From: Demequina litorisediminis
GTDB lineage: Bacteria; Actinomycetota; Actinomycetes; Actinomycetales; Demequinaceae
Assembly (NCBI RefSeq): GCF_030161615.1
Contig: NZ_BSUN01000001.1
Coordinates: forward strand, 1,674,001-1,738,000
Direction: 5' to 3'
DNA: 64,000 nt
In this document: positions 38,349 through 57,001 of the stretch, one piece after another
Layout of the letters: each line of letters begins with the position of its first letter
How positions within the stretch are numbered: the stretch's first letter is position 1
Translations under genes and position numbers: made by a program
Notes under the pieces: model-generated
What the model saw: only the letters and a program-made list of their open reading frames with translations
The model's database searches: none
Told to the model about the DNA's origin: nothing

Positions 38349-40122
38349 TCACTCCTCGAACCGATAGACCTGGTGGTCCACTACGGTGCCGCCCATGAGG
38401 TCCAGATAGGTCTGGGCCTGCGCCTCATTCTCGCTCTCCCACTGAGCAACGGTGCCCGAGTAGCCCGCGGAACTGTGGACGGCGGCGGCCGCGCCCGTGG
38501 CGGGATCCTGATGCGTGGGGTCGGGCAGCGCGATGGTCTGTTCGTCGCCGTTGCCTTGGAGGAGCCTGTGAACCGATGACGACCCCGAGAGGGTTGCCGG
38601 TGGCGGCGCCACCCTGATCAGACTCCGTCCGGCTGCATCCATGAAGTCATCGATCTTGACCACGGGATCGCTTGCGTGGCCGAAGGCCGCGACGGTGACG
38701 CTCTCGGGGATGTCGAAGCGATCGACGGGGGCTCCGGTGGTGACGATCCCGATGGTGGAGTAGGGGCTCGAGCGGTCCGCGGCAAGGTTCGCCGCCATGA
38801 TGCCGCCCTGACTGAAGCCGGTGTACACCACGGGGGCATCGGCGGGAGTGCCGGCCTGGCGCATCGCCTCGTATACGCCGCGTTGGTACTGCGTGGCGAG
38901 TTCCGGGTGGTCGGCGAGCATGAGGGCCACATTGGTGTCGAGGTCGTTCGTGGCGGGGTAGTCCGCGAGGGTGTCTTCCCACGCGTCGCCCATGACCCCC
39001 TTCAGCGAGTTCCATTCCTGGGTCGACGGCAATGACACCACGTAGTGCTCTTCGCCGTCGGCGCCCACCACCTTCTTGATGTCGACGACGGTGCGTTCGC
39101 TCTTGCCCATCGCATCGGTGTACCCATTGTTGACGACGAAGTCCTCGAGCGAGGTGAGCTCTCGCGTCCCCATGGCGTCGCGGAATGCCAACTGCTGCTC
39201 GAGGGTCTCCTGGTCCGTCGCGCCGGTGAGGTCGCTGATATCGACCTCGTCGACCGCCGGGGTCTCGGACAGGAAGTCGGACAAGAGACCGCCTAGGGTG
39301 TCGCCAAGAACGAGGCCGAAACCGCCCCCGCCCACCGAGCCAATGCCGCCGCCGATCAGCGCGCCAAGAGGCCCACCGATGAGGAAGCCCAACACTGTGC
39401 CTCCTGCGCCACCGACCCCAGACCCAAGAAGCAAGCCCAGCGGAGCGCCCGCGGCGTCAACGATGCGTGAGGCCAGGCTCCCGCAGGGCATCCATCGCTT
39501 CGTCGATCAGGGGGCCGAGCGCGTTGATGAGGCGCTGCAGGCTCTCCAAAGGAGTCGAGCATCCGCTCCATCAGCGTCTCGATGACATCGACGTAGGCGC
39601 CCACGTGGTCGGCAAGGTCGCTCGGCTTGCGCCACTTGTCGAGGGGATTGAGCGAGGCGAGGCCGATGTCGAACAGCGATCCGATAATGCCGGCCAGTTC
39701 GCTGAGGGCACCCACCACTGCCTCGCGAACCGCCACCACGATCTCGGACGCGAGCGTCAGCGAGGCGGCCGTCGCCTCCGTCCACTCGGAGGCATCTCGA
39801 GCGGTCGCGGCGAGCCTGTTCGCATGCCCGCGTGAGCGCGCGGATGGACTTGCCTTCCATGGCGGCGACCGCACGCGCCGCGTCATCGATCCGGCTTTCC
39901 ATCGTGGTCAGTGCGCCGCTCGCGGTGTTCCAGTCGCGAGCGAACGCGGCGATCTGGTGCTCGTCGCCGAGGAGGCCGTCGAGCCATTGGGGCAAGGGGT
40001 AGACGTAGTCGAGCGCCCAGCCCACGATGCTCGCCGCCGTGTCGCCCGAGCCTACGGAACGATGTGTCGAAGGAGCCGGCGCCGCCCGGGCACCACGCGG
40101 CGGGGCTGAGCGCCGCGGTCAC
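38349..40122 (-). CDS. ESX-like N-terminal domain fused to alpha/beta hydrolase; frameshifts
   Basis: Reconstructed length is about 590 residues. The N-terminal third is helical ([40 protein letters not shown]), like the secreted-effector domains of type VII systems. A glycine-zipper stretch follows ([40 protein letters not shown]). The C-terminal part is an alpha/beta hydrolase with the nucleophile elbow [23 protein letters not shown] at 40122 overlaps the preceding gene by four bases. Insertions near 40054, 39823, 39540 and 39478 are AGCT-type. A secreted lipase or esterase is the best guess; catalytic Asp and His are not assigned with certainty. Confidence 0.72.
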
Positions 40123-40478
40123 GGAGTCACCCCATCGACCTCGGTCAGCGCCTCGGCGAGTCGAGTCGCGCCTACCTGCGCCTCGTCCTCCACCTCGCGC
40201 CAGGACCTCGCCAGGGTGGCCGTGTTGCCTGCCACGGCATTGGCGACATCGTCGAGTCCGGTGACGAGGGCATCGGCCCTGCGTGCCATCGCGGCGACCG
40301 CGGCCCCCAGCGGCGCGTTGATCACGCCGAGTGACGTCGTGGACACGGTGGCACCATCGATCGCTCGCTGCGCGCTCGCGGCCGCCCGCGCACCGGCGGC
40401 CATCTGCTGGGCACTGCGGTCAAGACCCTCGAAGACCACCGCAATCTCGGTAGGCCCTGCCACCGTCTCGCCTGTCAT
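40119..40478 (-). CDS. EspC-like small helical protein, first gene of ESX satellite
   Basis: A 119-residue, Ala-rich helical protein ([40 protein letters not shown]) similar in size and pattern to EspC/DUF2580-type type VII proteins. It has no clear WXG. ATG 40478 starts the five-gene unit. The promoter must lie in the 400 bases shared with rpoB. Confidence 0.62.
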   Translation of the reverse strand: MTGETVAGPTEIAVVFEGLDRSAQQMAAGARAAASAQRAIDGATVSTTSLGVINAPLGAAVAAMARRADALVTGLDDVANAVAGNTATLARSWREVEDEAQVGATRLAEALTEVDGVTP

Positions 40479-40883
40479 ACGTGTGCCCCCCGGGTCCTGG
40501 TATGTGGTGCCCGGAATGCTAGCGGACCGTGGCCGAGCGTGCCGAGCGAGGCCACGGTCGAGCGGTGATGACGGTGCCAGACGCGGCTCGTTCCCGCCTC
40601 CGTGGCGGGCCGATGTCTCCCATCGCGCCTTGTCGTTGGTACTCTCGTTCCCAGCGAACGATGCCCCCGGCGATGACGATGTGGTCACTGCCCGGCGAGT
40701 CGACTTGCGCCGTTGGACTTTCGGCGCGTTGGCGAGTAGGCTCTTGCTTTGCGCTGTCTATTGCCTTGCCCTCAGATGCCTACCCGGCGCGCCTCCGCTC
40801 CATAGCGGTTTGGCCCCGGGATCCGGTGGAGCCGCGGCTGAAGACTCGCGACACGCACGCTACAAAAAGGGAAGGACCCGCCC
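40479..40883. other. 405-bp divergent intergenic region upstream of rpoB
   Basis: This holds the rpoB promoter and that of the minus-strand satellite. One candidate for rpoB is TTGGAC (40713-40718) with TAGGCT (40737-40742), 18 bases apart; the -10 may itself be an altered TAGCTC. No gene is supported here. Confidence 0.5.
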
Positions 40884-44370
<3,487 letters not shown>

Positions 44371-44384
44371 GAAGAGGAACCTGA

Positions 44385-48269
<3,885 letters not shown>

Positions 48270-48283
48270 GCGCTTCTCTCACG

Positions 48284-48316
48284 AGGCCCGGTCACCCTTC
48301 GGGGTGGCCGGGCCTT
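48284..48316 (+). terminator. Rho-independent terminator after rpoC
   Basis: AGGCCCGGTCACCC, a TTCG loop, then GGGTGGCCGGGCCT form a strong hairpin 15 bases after the stop. The 217 bases beyond it, up to the eccC stop, show nothing else. Confidence 0.85.
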
Positions 48317-48533
48317 CGTGCGTCATGAGCCGCACCGCGCCTGCCTCGGTACGCAGGCGGAAGGCCCAGGCTCGCGTCGGTTTGCGGACGTCTCGCCGAT
48401 GCCGTGACTGGCCCGGGCGAGGCGTGCGCCACCGGGCACGGACGCGCTGGGAGGCATGGACGCGCCAGCAGGCGCGTGCGGGTGTGCAGACGCCAGACCG
48501 CTGGGGAACGCCCCCCGACCGTGAAGGTGGGGC

Positions 48534-51500
48534 CTAGAAGCGCGACGGCTGGAATGCCAGGCTGGGCCGTGAACACACCCCTGTCGCGGGACACGACCTG
48601 TGCCCGGCCCGCGGGGGCCTGCTGCGGACGCACCTTGCCGATCACGGGCCCCTCATCGGGGTTCCCACTGAGCACCATGCCGGTGGCGCCGATGTCCGTG
48701 AGCCGCTGGATGATGGGGTCGTAGGCGGCGCGGCCTGCACCGCCGGCACGCCTCGTGAGGATCAGGTGAAGGCCCAGGTCCGCAGCCTGGGGCAACAGCG
48801 CCGCGAGCGGTGCCAGCGGATTGCCCTGTGACGTGGCTACGAGGTCGTAATCGTCGACGAGGATGAAGCCTTCTGCGCCGGTCCACCATGAACGCGACCG
48901 CAACTGCTCAGGGGTGACGTCCTTGCCGGGAACGCGCGTCTGGAAGAACTGGACCAGGCTCCTGGACGCCGCTCGTGGCCTCCTCGTGCGAGCCGAGCGA
49001 GGCCCCGAGGTGTGCCTCGGGCAGGTCGCCCAGCAGCGAACGGCGATAGTCGATCACGAAGATCTTCGCCTGCTGCGGCGTGTACAGGCGCGCGATCTCG
49101 TGGGCGATGCCGCGCAGGAACGACGTCTTGCCCGAGTCCGAGTCGCCGTACAGATATAGGGCAGGCTCCGCAAGCGGGTTGAATCCGAACGGCGCGAGCG
49201 CCTGTTCGTCGACGCCCAGCAGAATCTCGCGGGTGTGCTGCGGTGCGATCTCGCGCACGCGCTGCAGCGTGATCTGTTGAGGCAGCAGACGCAACTTCGG
49301 GCCCGCGGGACCCTGGTAGGCCTCGGTGATGCGCGCAATCATGCTGTCGATGCCATCGGCCAGCGAGGCCGCCGCGGACATACCGTCGATGCGAGGCAGC
49401 GCCGTGAGCATCTGCAGCTTTGCGGGGCTGAGGCCGCGGCCAGCCGCTCCGGCGGTGACGTTGATCGCCGCCTTGCGGTCGATCTCGGAGTCAGAGGGGT
49501 CTCCCAGCCTCAGTTCGAGCCGGGTGCCGATGAGGTCCTTCACGTTGGTGCGGATCTCCAGCCAACGCGACGCGGTGACCACCAGGTGGACGCCGAAGGT
49601 GAGGCCACGCGCGGCGATCGCCTGCACCATCGGCTCGAGCGTCTCGAACTCGCTGCGTAGGGTTCCCCAGCCGTCGATCACCAGAAAGATGTCACCGTAG
49701 CCGTCGTCGACCGTGCCTGCGGCGCGGCGCTGACGGTAGGTCTCGATGGAGTCGATTCCGTGATCGCGGAAGTAGCGCTCTCGGGTATTGATGAGCGACA
49801 GCACCTCGGAGACGGTGCGGCGCACCACGTCCGGCTCGGAGCGTGTCGCGAGGCCCGCCAGGTGCGGCAGGGCGCGCATGCCAGCAAACGAGCCGCCGCC
49901 GAAGTCGAGCACGTAGAACTGGACTTCCCGGGGCGTGTGGGTCAGGGACAACGCGGCCACGGTGGTGCGGAGGAGCGTCGACTTGCCCGCGAGGGGACCG
50001 CCCACCACGGCCATGTGGCCGGCGGCGCCGCCCAGCGAGATGGTGAGGCTTTCGCGGCGCTGCTCGAGGGGGACGTCGACGATGCCGAGGGGTACCGTCA
50101 GCGCGCCGCGGCCGCGCCAGCCGGGGGAGATGAGGCCCAAGGCGGGGTCGACGGCGAGGTCCGGCATGAGCCTGGTCAAGCGTCGCCGGAGTCTCGAGCG
50201 GCGGGAGCCACACCTGGTGAGCCTGGGGCCCTGCAGTACTCATCATGTCGATCGCCAGATCGAACGTGGAACGCTTGTCGTCCGGCGTCGTCTCGAGGCT
50301 CGGTGACCGCGGGCTGGTCGGGGGAGACGTCTGTCTGCCGCACCGCCACTGCGGCGGCGGTGAACAGGCTCGACCACGGCATCGGCCCTGCCTGCGCCGC
50401 TGACGCCCTCGCGCGCCTTCGCCCGGCGCTGGGGCGGCCCCGACACGTAGGCGGCCCGGAACTGGGTCATGGTCTCGGTGTCGGACTTGAGGATTCCCAC
50501 GCCCGGCTGTTGCGGCAACGTGTACGCATCGGGGACGCCCAGGATGGTGCGGGACTCCGCGGCGGAGAAGGTGCGCAGGCCGATGCGGTACGACAGGAAC
50601 GTGTCCAGGCCACGCAGGCTTGCCTTCCTCAAGTCGCTGTGAGGCGAGGAGTAGGTGCACCTCGAGGGAACGGCCCACGCGGCCGATGTTGATGAAGGCT
50701 CTCGATGAACTCGGGCTTGGCGGCCAGCAGTTCGGAGAACTCGTCGGCCACGATCATGAGCGCGGGCAACGGTTCGAGTTCGGCACGGCCGCCCAGGCGC
50801 GCCTTCTCGTACTCGCGGACGTTGACGAAGTTGCCGGCCCGTCGCAGGAGTTCCTGGCGGCGGGTCACCTCGCCCTGCAGGGCGTCCTGGAAGCGGTCGA
50901 CGAGCGCGAGTTCGGCTCCGAGGTTCGTGATCACCGCGCTGACGTGCGGCATGCCGGACATGCCTGCGAACGTTGCTCCACCCTTGAAGTCCACGAGGAC
51001 AAAGTTCAGCCTGCTCGGGAGAGTGGGTCAGCGCGAGCGCGAGCACGAGCGTGCGCAGCACCTCGGACTTGCCCGAGCCCGTGGCGCCAATCATGACGCC
51101 GTGCGGCCCCATGCCTTGCTGAGCGGCCTCCTTGAGGTCCACGATGATGGGGGCGCCGTCGGTGGTCTGACCGATCGGCACGCGCAGGCGGTCGCGAGCG
51201 GGCCGGCTGCGCCACACGTGCGAGAAGTCGATGTCACGCACGTCGGGCAGTCCCAGCAGGTCGACAAGGCTCCTGCTGCTCGGCCGATGCGGTGGTGCCG
51301 GGCTCCACGTCCGCCGTCACCGGAATGTGTAGCGGCAGCAGGCGACGCGCCGTGGCCTCCGCCTCGGCCTGCGACATCGTGTCCGCTTCGACTGCGACGG
51401 GGGCGTGGGCGTGGCTGAGGATTTCCGCGGTGTCCGAGCCATCGGGCGCGAAAGCGATGCGGGTGGTCGCGGCCGACTCGAGGTCGCCCCAACGCGCGGG

Positions 51501-52503
51501 CATGTCGATGACGGTGACACCCTGGATGCCATCGGCAGTGACGATGGGGTCAGTGGGCGAGGCAACGACGCCGTCGGTGACGACGATGACGTGTGGAAGG
51601 CGCGGTTCGCCCGGTCCCAAGCGCGGGCGTTCGAGGACCTCCGGGGGAAGCATGGAGGCGAGGACGTCGAGGCGAGAACCGATCATGCGTGCCGCTCCGG
51701 CGCCGTCCCGTGCGGTCCGAGAGTGGGTGTGCGGAAGCCACTTGGCCCACTCCCAGTGGTGCAATGAACCCGCATCCGCCGCGATCACAATCTGGACGGC
51801 ATCGGAGCCGTGCAGCGTGGCGATGGAGGCGACCATTGCCCGCACCAGCGCGCGGACGCGCTCCTCCTCGCCGGTGACCTCGACGCGGGCCAGGCCGCCG
51901 AGCGCCAGCGCGTAGGGGAGGTGGTGCTGGACCTCGTGGGTCAGCATGAAACGGTGGGCGGCCGATGCCGCGACAGGGTCGAGCCTGCGCAAGGGACGGC
52001 AGCTCGGGGGCCTCGAGTGAGACGCACAGGGGCTGGTCGTTACGCCCCACGCGCACCACGAGGAAGTCGTCGTCGCCGGGGGATCGCTCCCACGCGCGGG
52101 TGCGCTCCTCGGCGAGGTAAGGCAGCGCGGAGGGGGCCGGATTGGCCCAGTTGGCGGCCCGGCGCTGCTGCTTCGCGGCCACCCGCACGGTGGCCCGGAG
52201 GTCGGTGAGGTAGGCGAGGTACTCGCGTCGAGACGTGCGGACCTGGGCGTTGCGCTGGGAGCGCTGGCGCCAACCGTTGACGGCCACGAATCCCAGCGAC
52301 GACAGGAGGAACATGCCTCCCGTGAGCAGGCCCGTCAACCCCTGGTTCGTCGCGGTCACCATGACGATGGCGCCCACAGACCCCAGCATCGGCAGCATCG
52401 ACATGAGGATGCCGGAGCCCTCGGCGGGCGCGATCTCCGGAGGCGCTTGGACGGGGATGCGTCCCGTGGGGACGCGGGGAGGGGCGAGGCGCGGGCCGGT
52501 CAT
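48534..52503 (-). CDS. eccC: Type VII secretion ATPase EccC, single polypeptide; frameshifts
   Basis: EccC is the FtsK/SpoIIIE-type motor of ESX secretion. About 1320 residues: two membrane helices ([40 protein letters not shown]), then three ATPase domains. D1: Walker [13 protein letters not shown], Walker [14 protein letters not shown]2: [12 protein letters not shown] with [11 protein letters not shown]3: [12 protein letters not shown] with [10 protein letters not shown]. All three keep the Lys of Walker A, although only D1 is the canonical form. Some ten to twelve insertions, all at AGCT, break the frame; the C-terminus should end [15 protein letters not shown] 52503 overlaps the FHA gene and has AGGAGGGAG upstream. 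Confidence 0.93.
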
Positions 52504-54025
52504 GATGCTCCCTCCTGGCGGGGCGGGGTGTCGAGCAGGACGCTCACGGTGAAGGCACGGTTGCCGATGCGCAGCCGGACGCCGTCGGGGACAAGAGTGC
52601 GTTTCCCGATGCCCAGAGGGACGATGCCGTCCTCGTCCAGGAGCCTCGGTGCCGTTGGTGGAGCCGAGGTCGGTGACCCACGTGGCACCGTCATCGTGCT
52701 CGAGGCGCGCGTGGGTCTTGGAGACCGTGCGGTCGGGGTCGTCGACCGCCACCAGGGTGTCGCCCGTCGCGTGGGGATCGGGCTGACGGCCGAGGTTGAC
52801 GTGGGCGGGCAGCGTGATGGTCTCCCGCTGGCCGGTGTCGAAGACGAGGAGGAGCGCGCCCTCATGCTGCGGCGCGGCCGCCAGCGGCGCTGCCTGCGCG
52901 GCCGTGGGGGCGATGGGTGCGGACTGCGGCTCGTTGGCCTGCTGTGCGCTCGCGACTGCCGGGGCCGGAGTCGTTGCGGTGACAGGCGCGGTGCTGGAGA
53001 CTGCCGCTCCGGTCGCCGGGGCCGTCGGCGCGGTTTCCGCCACCGGCGCGGCAGGCGCGACCGGCGCGGGAGCCGGGGTCGGTGCCACCGGTGCGGCCGG
53101 TGCCACTGGTGAGGGCGATGCGCCGGGCTCGACCCGCGCGGCCGGTGCTGGAGCCGGGGCCGCATGCGGGGACTGACGCGTGGCGACGGGCTCCTGCCGT
53201 GGCGGGACAGGCGCGGCGGCGTGAGCATCGGCGGCCTGAGCGACGGTGGTGGAAGCCTGCACGGGAGCCGAGCGTGCCGCCTCGTCGGGAACAACGCGAA
53301 GCGGCGCCGACTGCGTCACCACGCGCTCGGGAACACGGGACGCCACCGCGCCCGTGGTGCTCGCGGGCGATACACCTGCGCCCGGTGCGGTGGTGCGCAC
53401 CGGCGGTCGCACGGTGACGGTGCCGCTGGCCCTGGCAGCCAGGCTGCGGGAGCGTCCTGAGGGATCCCACAGCCCCGAGGCGGCAATGACCCATGCGCCC
53501 ACGACGGCCGCGAGGAAGCCGGCGCCGGTGATGACCAGGCGAATCAGCGAGCGGCCGGCGCCGGGGGAGTAGGCCGCATCGGACCTGCTGGTACGCAGGC
53601 CGAGCGCGGCGTTGCCAGCGGTGAGACCCGTGCGTGCCTCGAGGACCCACAGGGCCACGATCATCTCGACGGCGGCGAGCGCGCCGAGCGCGGCGCTCGA
53701 CGTGAGTAGCGTGACGGCGGCGGACACGACGGCGACGGCAACCACATCGACGGTGAAGGCTGCCACCTGCCTGCCCACGCTCGCTGGGTTGCCCGCGATG
53801 GCGGAGCCCTTGGTGGTGCGAGGTCGCTGATGCGGCGCCGGAACCTGCGGCAGCGCGGCACCCGGCTGTACAGCGGGGGCAACCGTCTGAGCGGGCGGAA
53901 GCACCGACGGGATTTGGCGCGCGTTCACGGGGACTCCGCACCACAGGCAGGCAACGGCACTGGCCTGGACGGGCTCGCCGCAGGCTCCAGCAGGTGGTCG
54001 CCACCGCGGGTTCAGTCGCACTCAT
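52500..54025 (-). CDS. Zinc-ribbon, RDD and FHA domain protein of the type VII locus; frameshifts
   Basis: Domain order: a Cys-rich ribbon (TTCWSCGEPVQASAVACLWC, two CxxC), an RDD membrane region of about four helices (VGRQVAAFTVDVVAVAVVSA), a Pro/Ala-rich linker of about 190 residues, and a C-terminal FHA domain (VNLGRQPDPHATGD, TVSKTHARLEHDDG, TDLGSTNGTRLLDEDG). FHA domains bind phosphothreonine, so this may link secretion to Ser/Thr kinase signalling. Insertions near 53979 and 52645 (AGCCT) split it. Its stop overlaps the eccC start (ATGA) and its start overlaps the upstream EccD-like gene, so it is part of the machine's operon. Confidence 0.82.
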
Positions 54026-55401
54026 CCGGACACCATCGCTCGCACGAACTCGAGGGTACCGGCGGCCAGGAACCCGGCGGGAAGGGCGAGCACGACGCTG
54101 GCGGACTCGACCAGGTCGCCGAGGCGCGACCAACCCAGGGCGGCGCGACGCGCGGCGACGGGCGCAATCAGCATCGCGGCCACGGTGCCGATCACCAGGC
54201 CGGCCACCGCCAGCCCGAGCCGGGACGGCTCGGCCGTGTCGAGTGCCACTTGGGCGAGGACCACCACGACGATGGCGGCGGCGCTGAGCCTCGGCGTCCA
54301 GCGCAGCACCGGTCGCGAGGTCCTGCGCGGCCACAAGGTCAGCCCCATCACGGTGGCGACCAGCAGCACCATCGCCCCGATGCGCGGGATGAGTGAGTCG
54401 GAGCGGGTCAGGGGCGCCACGAAGGGGGCACAGGCGGCGGCCATCACGCTCAGCGTCACGATGCCGGCGTGCAGCCGCGCCTGCGCGGCATCCACATACG
54501 TGCGCACGGTGGGCATGGAGACGGCGCCTGGGTCGTCGGGGATGGCGCCGCGCACACTCCAGCGGTTGCCAAGAAAGTGGCGGTACTCGATGGCGTACCC
54601 CTCGGGCACGCGGAGCAGGAGTGCCGGTACGAGCCTGAGGCCGGGGGCGACAAGCCCCATGGTGATCGCCGCGGCGGACGCCACGGGCGCATTCACCATG
54701 AGCGTGATGCCCCAGACTGCCGCCACCACCAGCAGAGTGATCGCGAGCGCGCTCGCAGTCGCCCGTGCGCGTGGGTCGCGGGTCAGTGCGGCCGCCGTGG
54801 CGGCGACGAGAGCCGCGGCCACAAGGCCGGCAGTCACGGCCATGTGGGCACCGCGGAAAACCACGGGCGTGCCGACGGCGGCAGCGGCGAAGGCGAGGGT
54901 GAGAGGGGCGCCGATGGCAAGGTCAGGCAAGCGTCGGGGGAGCGGGTACGCCCACGCGCCGATCGACACGAGCGCACCGAGCGCTAGCACGCCTGCCGCT
55001 GCGGCCCTCGCCGTCGGGGTCGCGATCGAGCCGCCCTGCGCCAAGGCCAGGACGGCACTGGCAAGGAGAACTGCACCGATGGCCACCAGCAGAACCCATG
55101 GCCCTCCGTGGTCGGCGCGGCCCTGGGGTGCCACGGCATCGGACGGCTCGGAGCCGGTCGTGACGGCGTCGAACCCTACCCAGGTGAGGAGGGCGCCGTC
55201 GGGAAGGTCCGCGAGCGGCGTTGCCGCGTCGACGACGACGCCGGTCTCGGTCACGAGCGCATGCTGAGAGTGATCAACCCGGATCCCTACCGTGGCCAGT
55301 GCGTCCCCAATCGAGTGGTCGATGGGGGCGGCCACATCCGTCCTACCCTCGTGGCCGAGGAGCACGAAGCGGTGACGTTCAACGTCGGCGGTGGCGCTCA
55401 T
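54022..55401 (-). CDS. EccD-like membrane protein (first of two EccD paralogues)
   Basis: About 459 residues: an N-terminal ubiquitin-like (YukD-type) domain (VERHRFVLLGHEGRTDVAAP, LADLPDGALLTWVGF) followed by eleven hydrophobic segments, the EccD layout. EccD forms the membrane channel region of ESX complexes and normally occurs as one gene; here a second copy lies at 59821. The frame is intact. ATG 55401 is preferred; an in-frame GTG at 55419 is possible. It overlaps the FHA protein gene by four bases. Confidence 0.78.
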   Translation of the reverse strand: MSATADVERHRFVLLGHEGRTDVAAPIDHSIGDALATVGIRVDHSQHALVTETGVVVDAATPLADLPDGALLTWVGFDAVTTGSEPSDAVAPQGRADHGGPWVLLVAIGAVLLASAVLALAQGGSIATPTARAAAAGVLALGALVSIGAWAYPLPRRLPDLAIGAPLTLAFAAAAVGTPVVFRGAHMAVTAGLVAAALVAATAAALTRDPRARATASALAITLLVVAAVWGITLMVNAPVASAAAITMGLVAPGLRLVPALLLRVPEGYAIEYRHFLGNRWSVRGAIPDDPGAVSMPTVRTYVDAAQARLHAGIVTLSVMAAACAPFVAPLTRSDSLIPRIGAMVLLVATVMGLTLWPRRTSRPVLRWTPRLSAAAIVVVVLAQVALDTAEPSRLGLAVAGLVIGTVAAMLIAPVAARRAALGWSRLGDLVESASVVLALPAGFLAAGTLEFVRAMVSG

Positions 55402-55533
55402 CGGGCGAGCCCCGGCCACGGCATACGTGAGCCGCTCGTCGCCTATCCCCCACCGTCTCCGGTCCCTTCTCTCACCCGGCGTGCGGACGCACCGCCGTTA
55501 GCGGGCACCCTAGCGCGGGTGTCCGCGTGTTCG

Positions 55534-57001
55534 TCAGTCCTGAAAGCGCTCACCTGCGCGCGCGGACTGAGACTGAGGGGTGAACTCGTCGTCGTCATCC
55601 AGCGTCGGAGCGACATGACCTGCAAGGCCGGGTGCCGTCTTCTTGCGGTCCTTGCCGCCGCCGGAGCCGCCCATGCCCGCACCGGCACCGGCACCGGCAC
55701 CGCGGCCGCCAGCGGCGCCGCGCGCGCCAGACCCGCTGCCGCGTCCGGCGGCTCCACCCTGGCCCGTGCCTGCGCCCACGCCTGCGCCACCGGGAGCTCC
55801 GGAGGCGGACGTGCTGAGGCCACGTGCGAGTCCCCGGGCTCCCGAGGCCCCCGTGTTGCCGACGGCGCCGGCAGTCCGGCCGGCTCCCGCGAGTCCACCT
55901 GCCGGCGAGGCGCCGGTGGCACCGGCGCCGAGGAGGCCGCCGCTCGTCATACCACCGGGCGAGGTACCGTTGATGGCTGCCCGTGCGGCGCGGCCCGCAA
56001 GACCGATGCCCGCGAGCCCCGCCACCGAGCCGGTGGCGAGGGCGCCGACGCCAAGACCGGTGCCGGGAGCGGAGCCCGCGCTGCCGGAGTCGACGTCTGG
56101 CGAGCCGTACGTCCAGTCCTCGGGATCGTAGTCGGGGCCGTCCACTCCGGGCGTCGACGTCTGCCAGTCGCCGGGCACGGTGGTGCCGTCGGGCCACTCG
56201 CCGGGACCGGGGGTGTCGTCAGGGACGTAGCCGTCCGGATGGGTGCCGTCCGGAACGGTCGTCACCAAGTCCTCGGGGTTGGGCTCGACACCAGTGTCGA
56301 TCCACTCTTGGAGGTGGTGACCGCCGTCCGACGGAGGGTTGCCCACGTACGGGCCGGGAACCGCGGTCACCGGCGGCACGGCGTAGGGACCCGAGCCGCC
56401 AGGAGTCCAGCCGTCCGACGTCGTGTCGTCCTTGCCGTGCTCCTTGGACCCGTCGTCGAGGTTGACGTCGAAATCGGCGCCGAGCCACCCGCGAGCGGTG
56501 CCGAGATCGGCCGTGGGCTTCACCAGGCTCGGACTGCAGCGTCTCGAGCGCCTGGCGAGCCTTCTCCTCGCGGTTGTTACCCAGCCATCCTTCGAAGATG
56601 CCTACGGCCTTGTCGGCGACATAGGCGTAGCCATCGATGATGACGTTGACCTCGCCAGCCGCCTGCGCGACATCCACGGCGGTGTGAATCCATGAGGGGA
56701 CCGTGGCATCGGGAAGTTCCCCACCGCCGTGCGCGCGGTCGCGCGCGTCATTCGCAGTGGTGACCGCGGCGCGAACGTCGGCGAGTGCGTCCTTGAACTT
56801 GCCGTAGGTGGTCGCCATCTCACTGAAGCGCGCGGCGGCGCTGCGCGCGGCCTCGCCCGACCACTTCGCGGGGTCGACCTGTCCGAGGTCGTTGAGGGCC
56901 CGCTCGAGAGCACCGAGCGAGGTCTCCAGGTTCTTGAGCCTCGGGCGCATCCCAATCGGGCGCGCTCAAGATGGCGTTGAGGGCGTCTTCGTTACTCCCA
57001 T
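55534..57001 (-). CDS. EspB-like secreted protein with Gly-rich tail; frameshifts
   Basis: The N-terminal part is helical with a W-x-G turn (VDPAKWSGEAARSAAARFSE), followed by about 150 residues of acidic, Pro/Gly/Asp-rich sequence and a long Gly/Ala-rich C-terminus (GASPAGGLAGAGRTAGAVGN, GAGAGMGGSGGGKDRKKTAP). This resembles EspB and other PE/PPE-like ESX substrates. The ATG at 57001 has AGGAGG 5 bases upstream; a G appears to be missing right after it (ATGGGAG for ATGGGGAG). Restoring it also gives the mycosin gene a stop codon (GAGTAA). An AGCT insertion lies near 56526 and another near 56940. Confidence 0.72.

Noticed and set aside
51550..54021. An apparent fusion of the FHA protein with EccC
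   Set aside because: The FHA part ends with a normal C-terminus in another frame (stop at 52500) after correcting an AGCCT near 52645, and EccC has its own ATG with a ribosome site.
55443..56523. Long plus-strand frames opposite the EspB-like gene
   Set aside because: They are mirror frames of a Gly/Ala-rich GC-rich gene; the translations are Arg/Pro/Ala-rich with no family signature or ribosome site.
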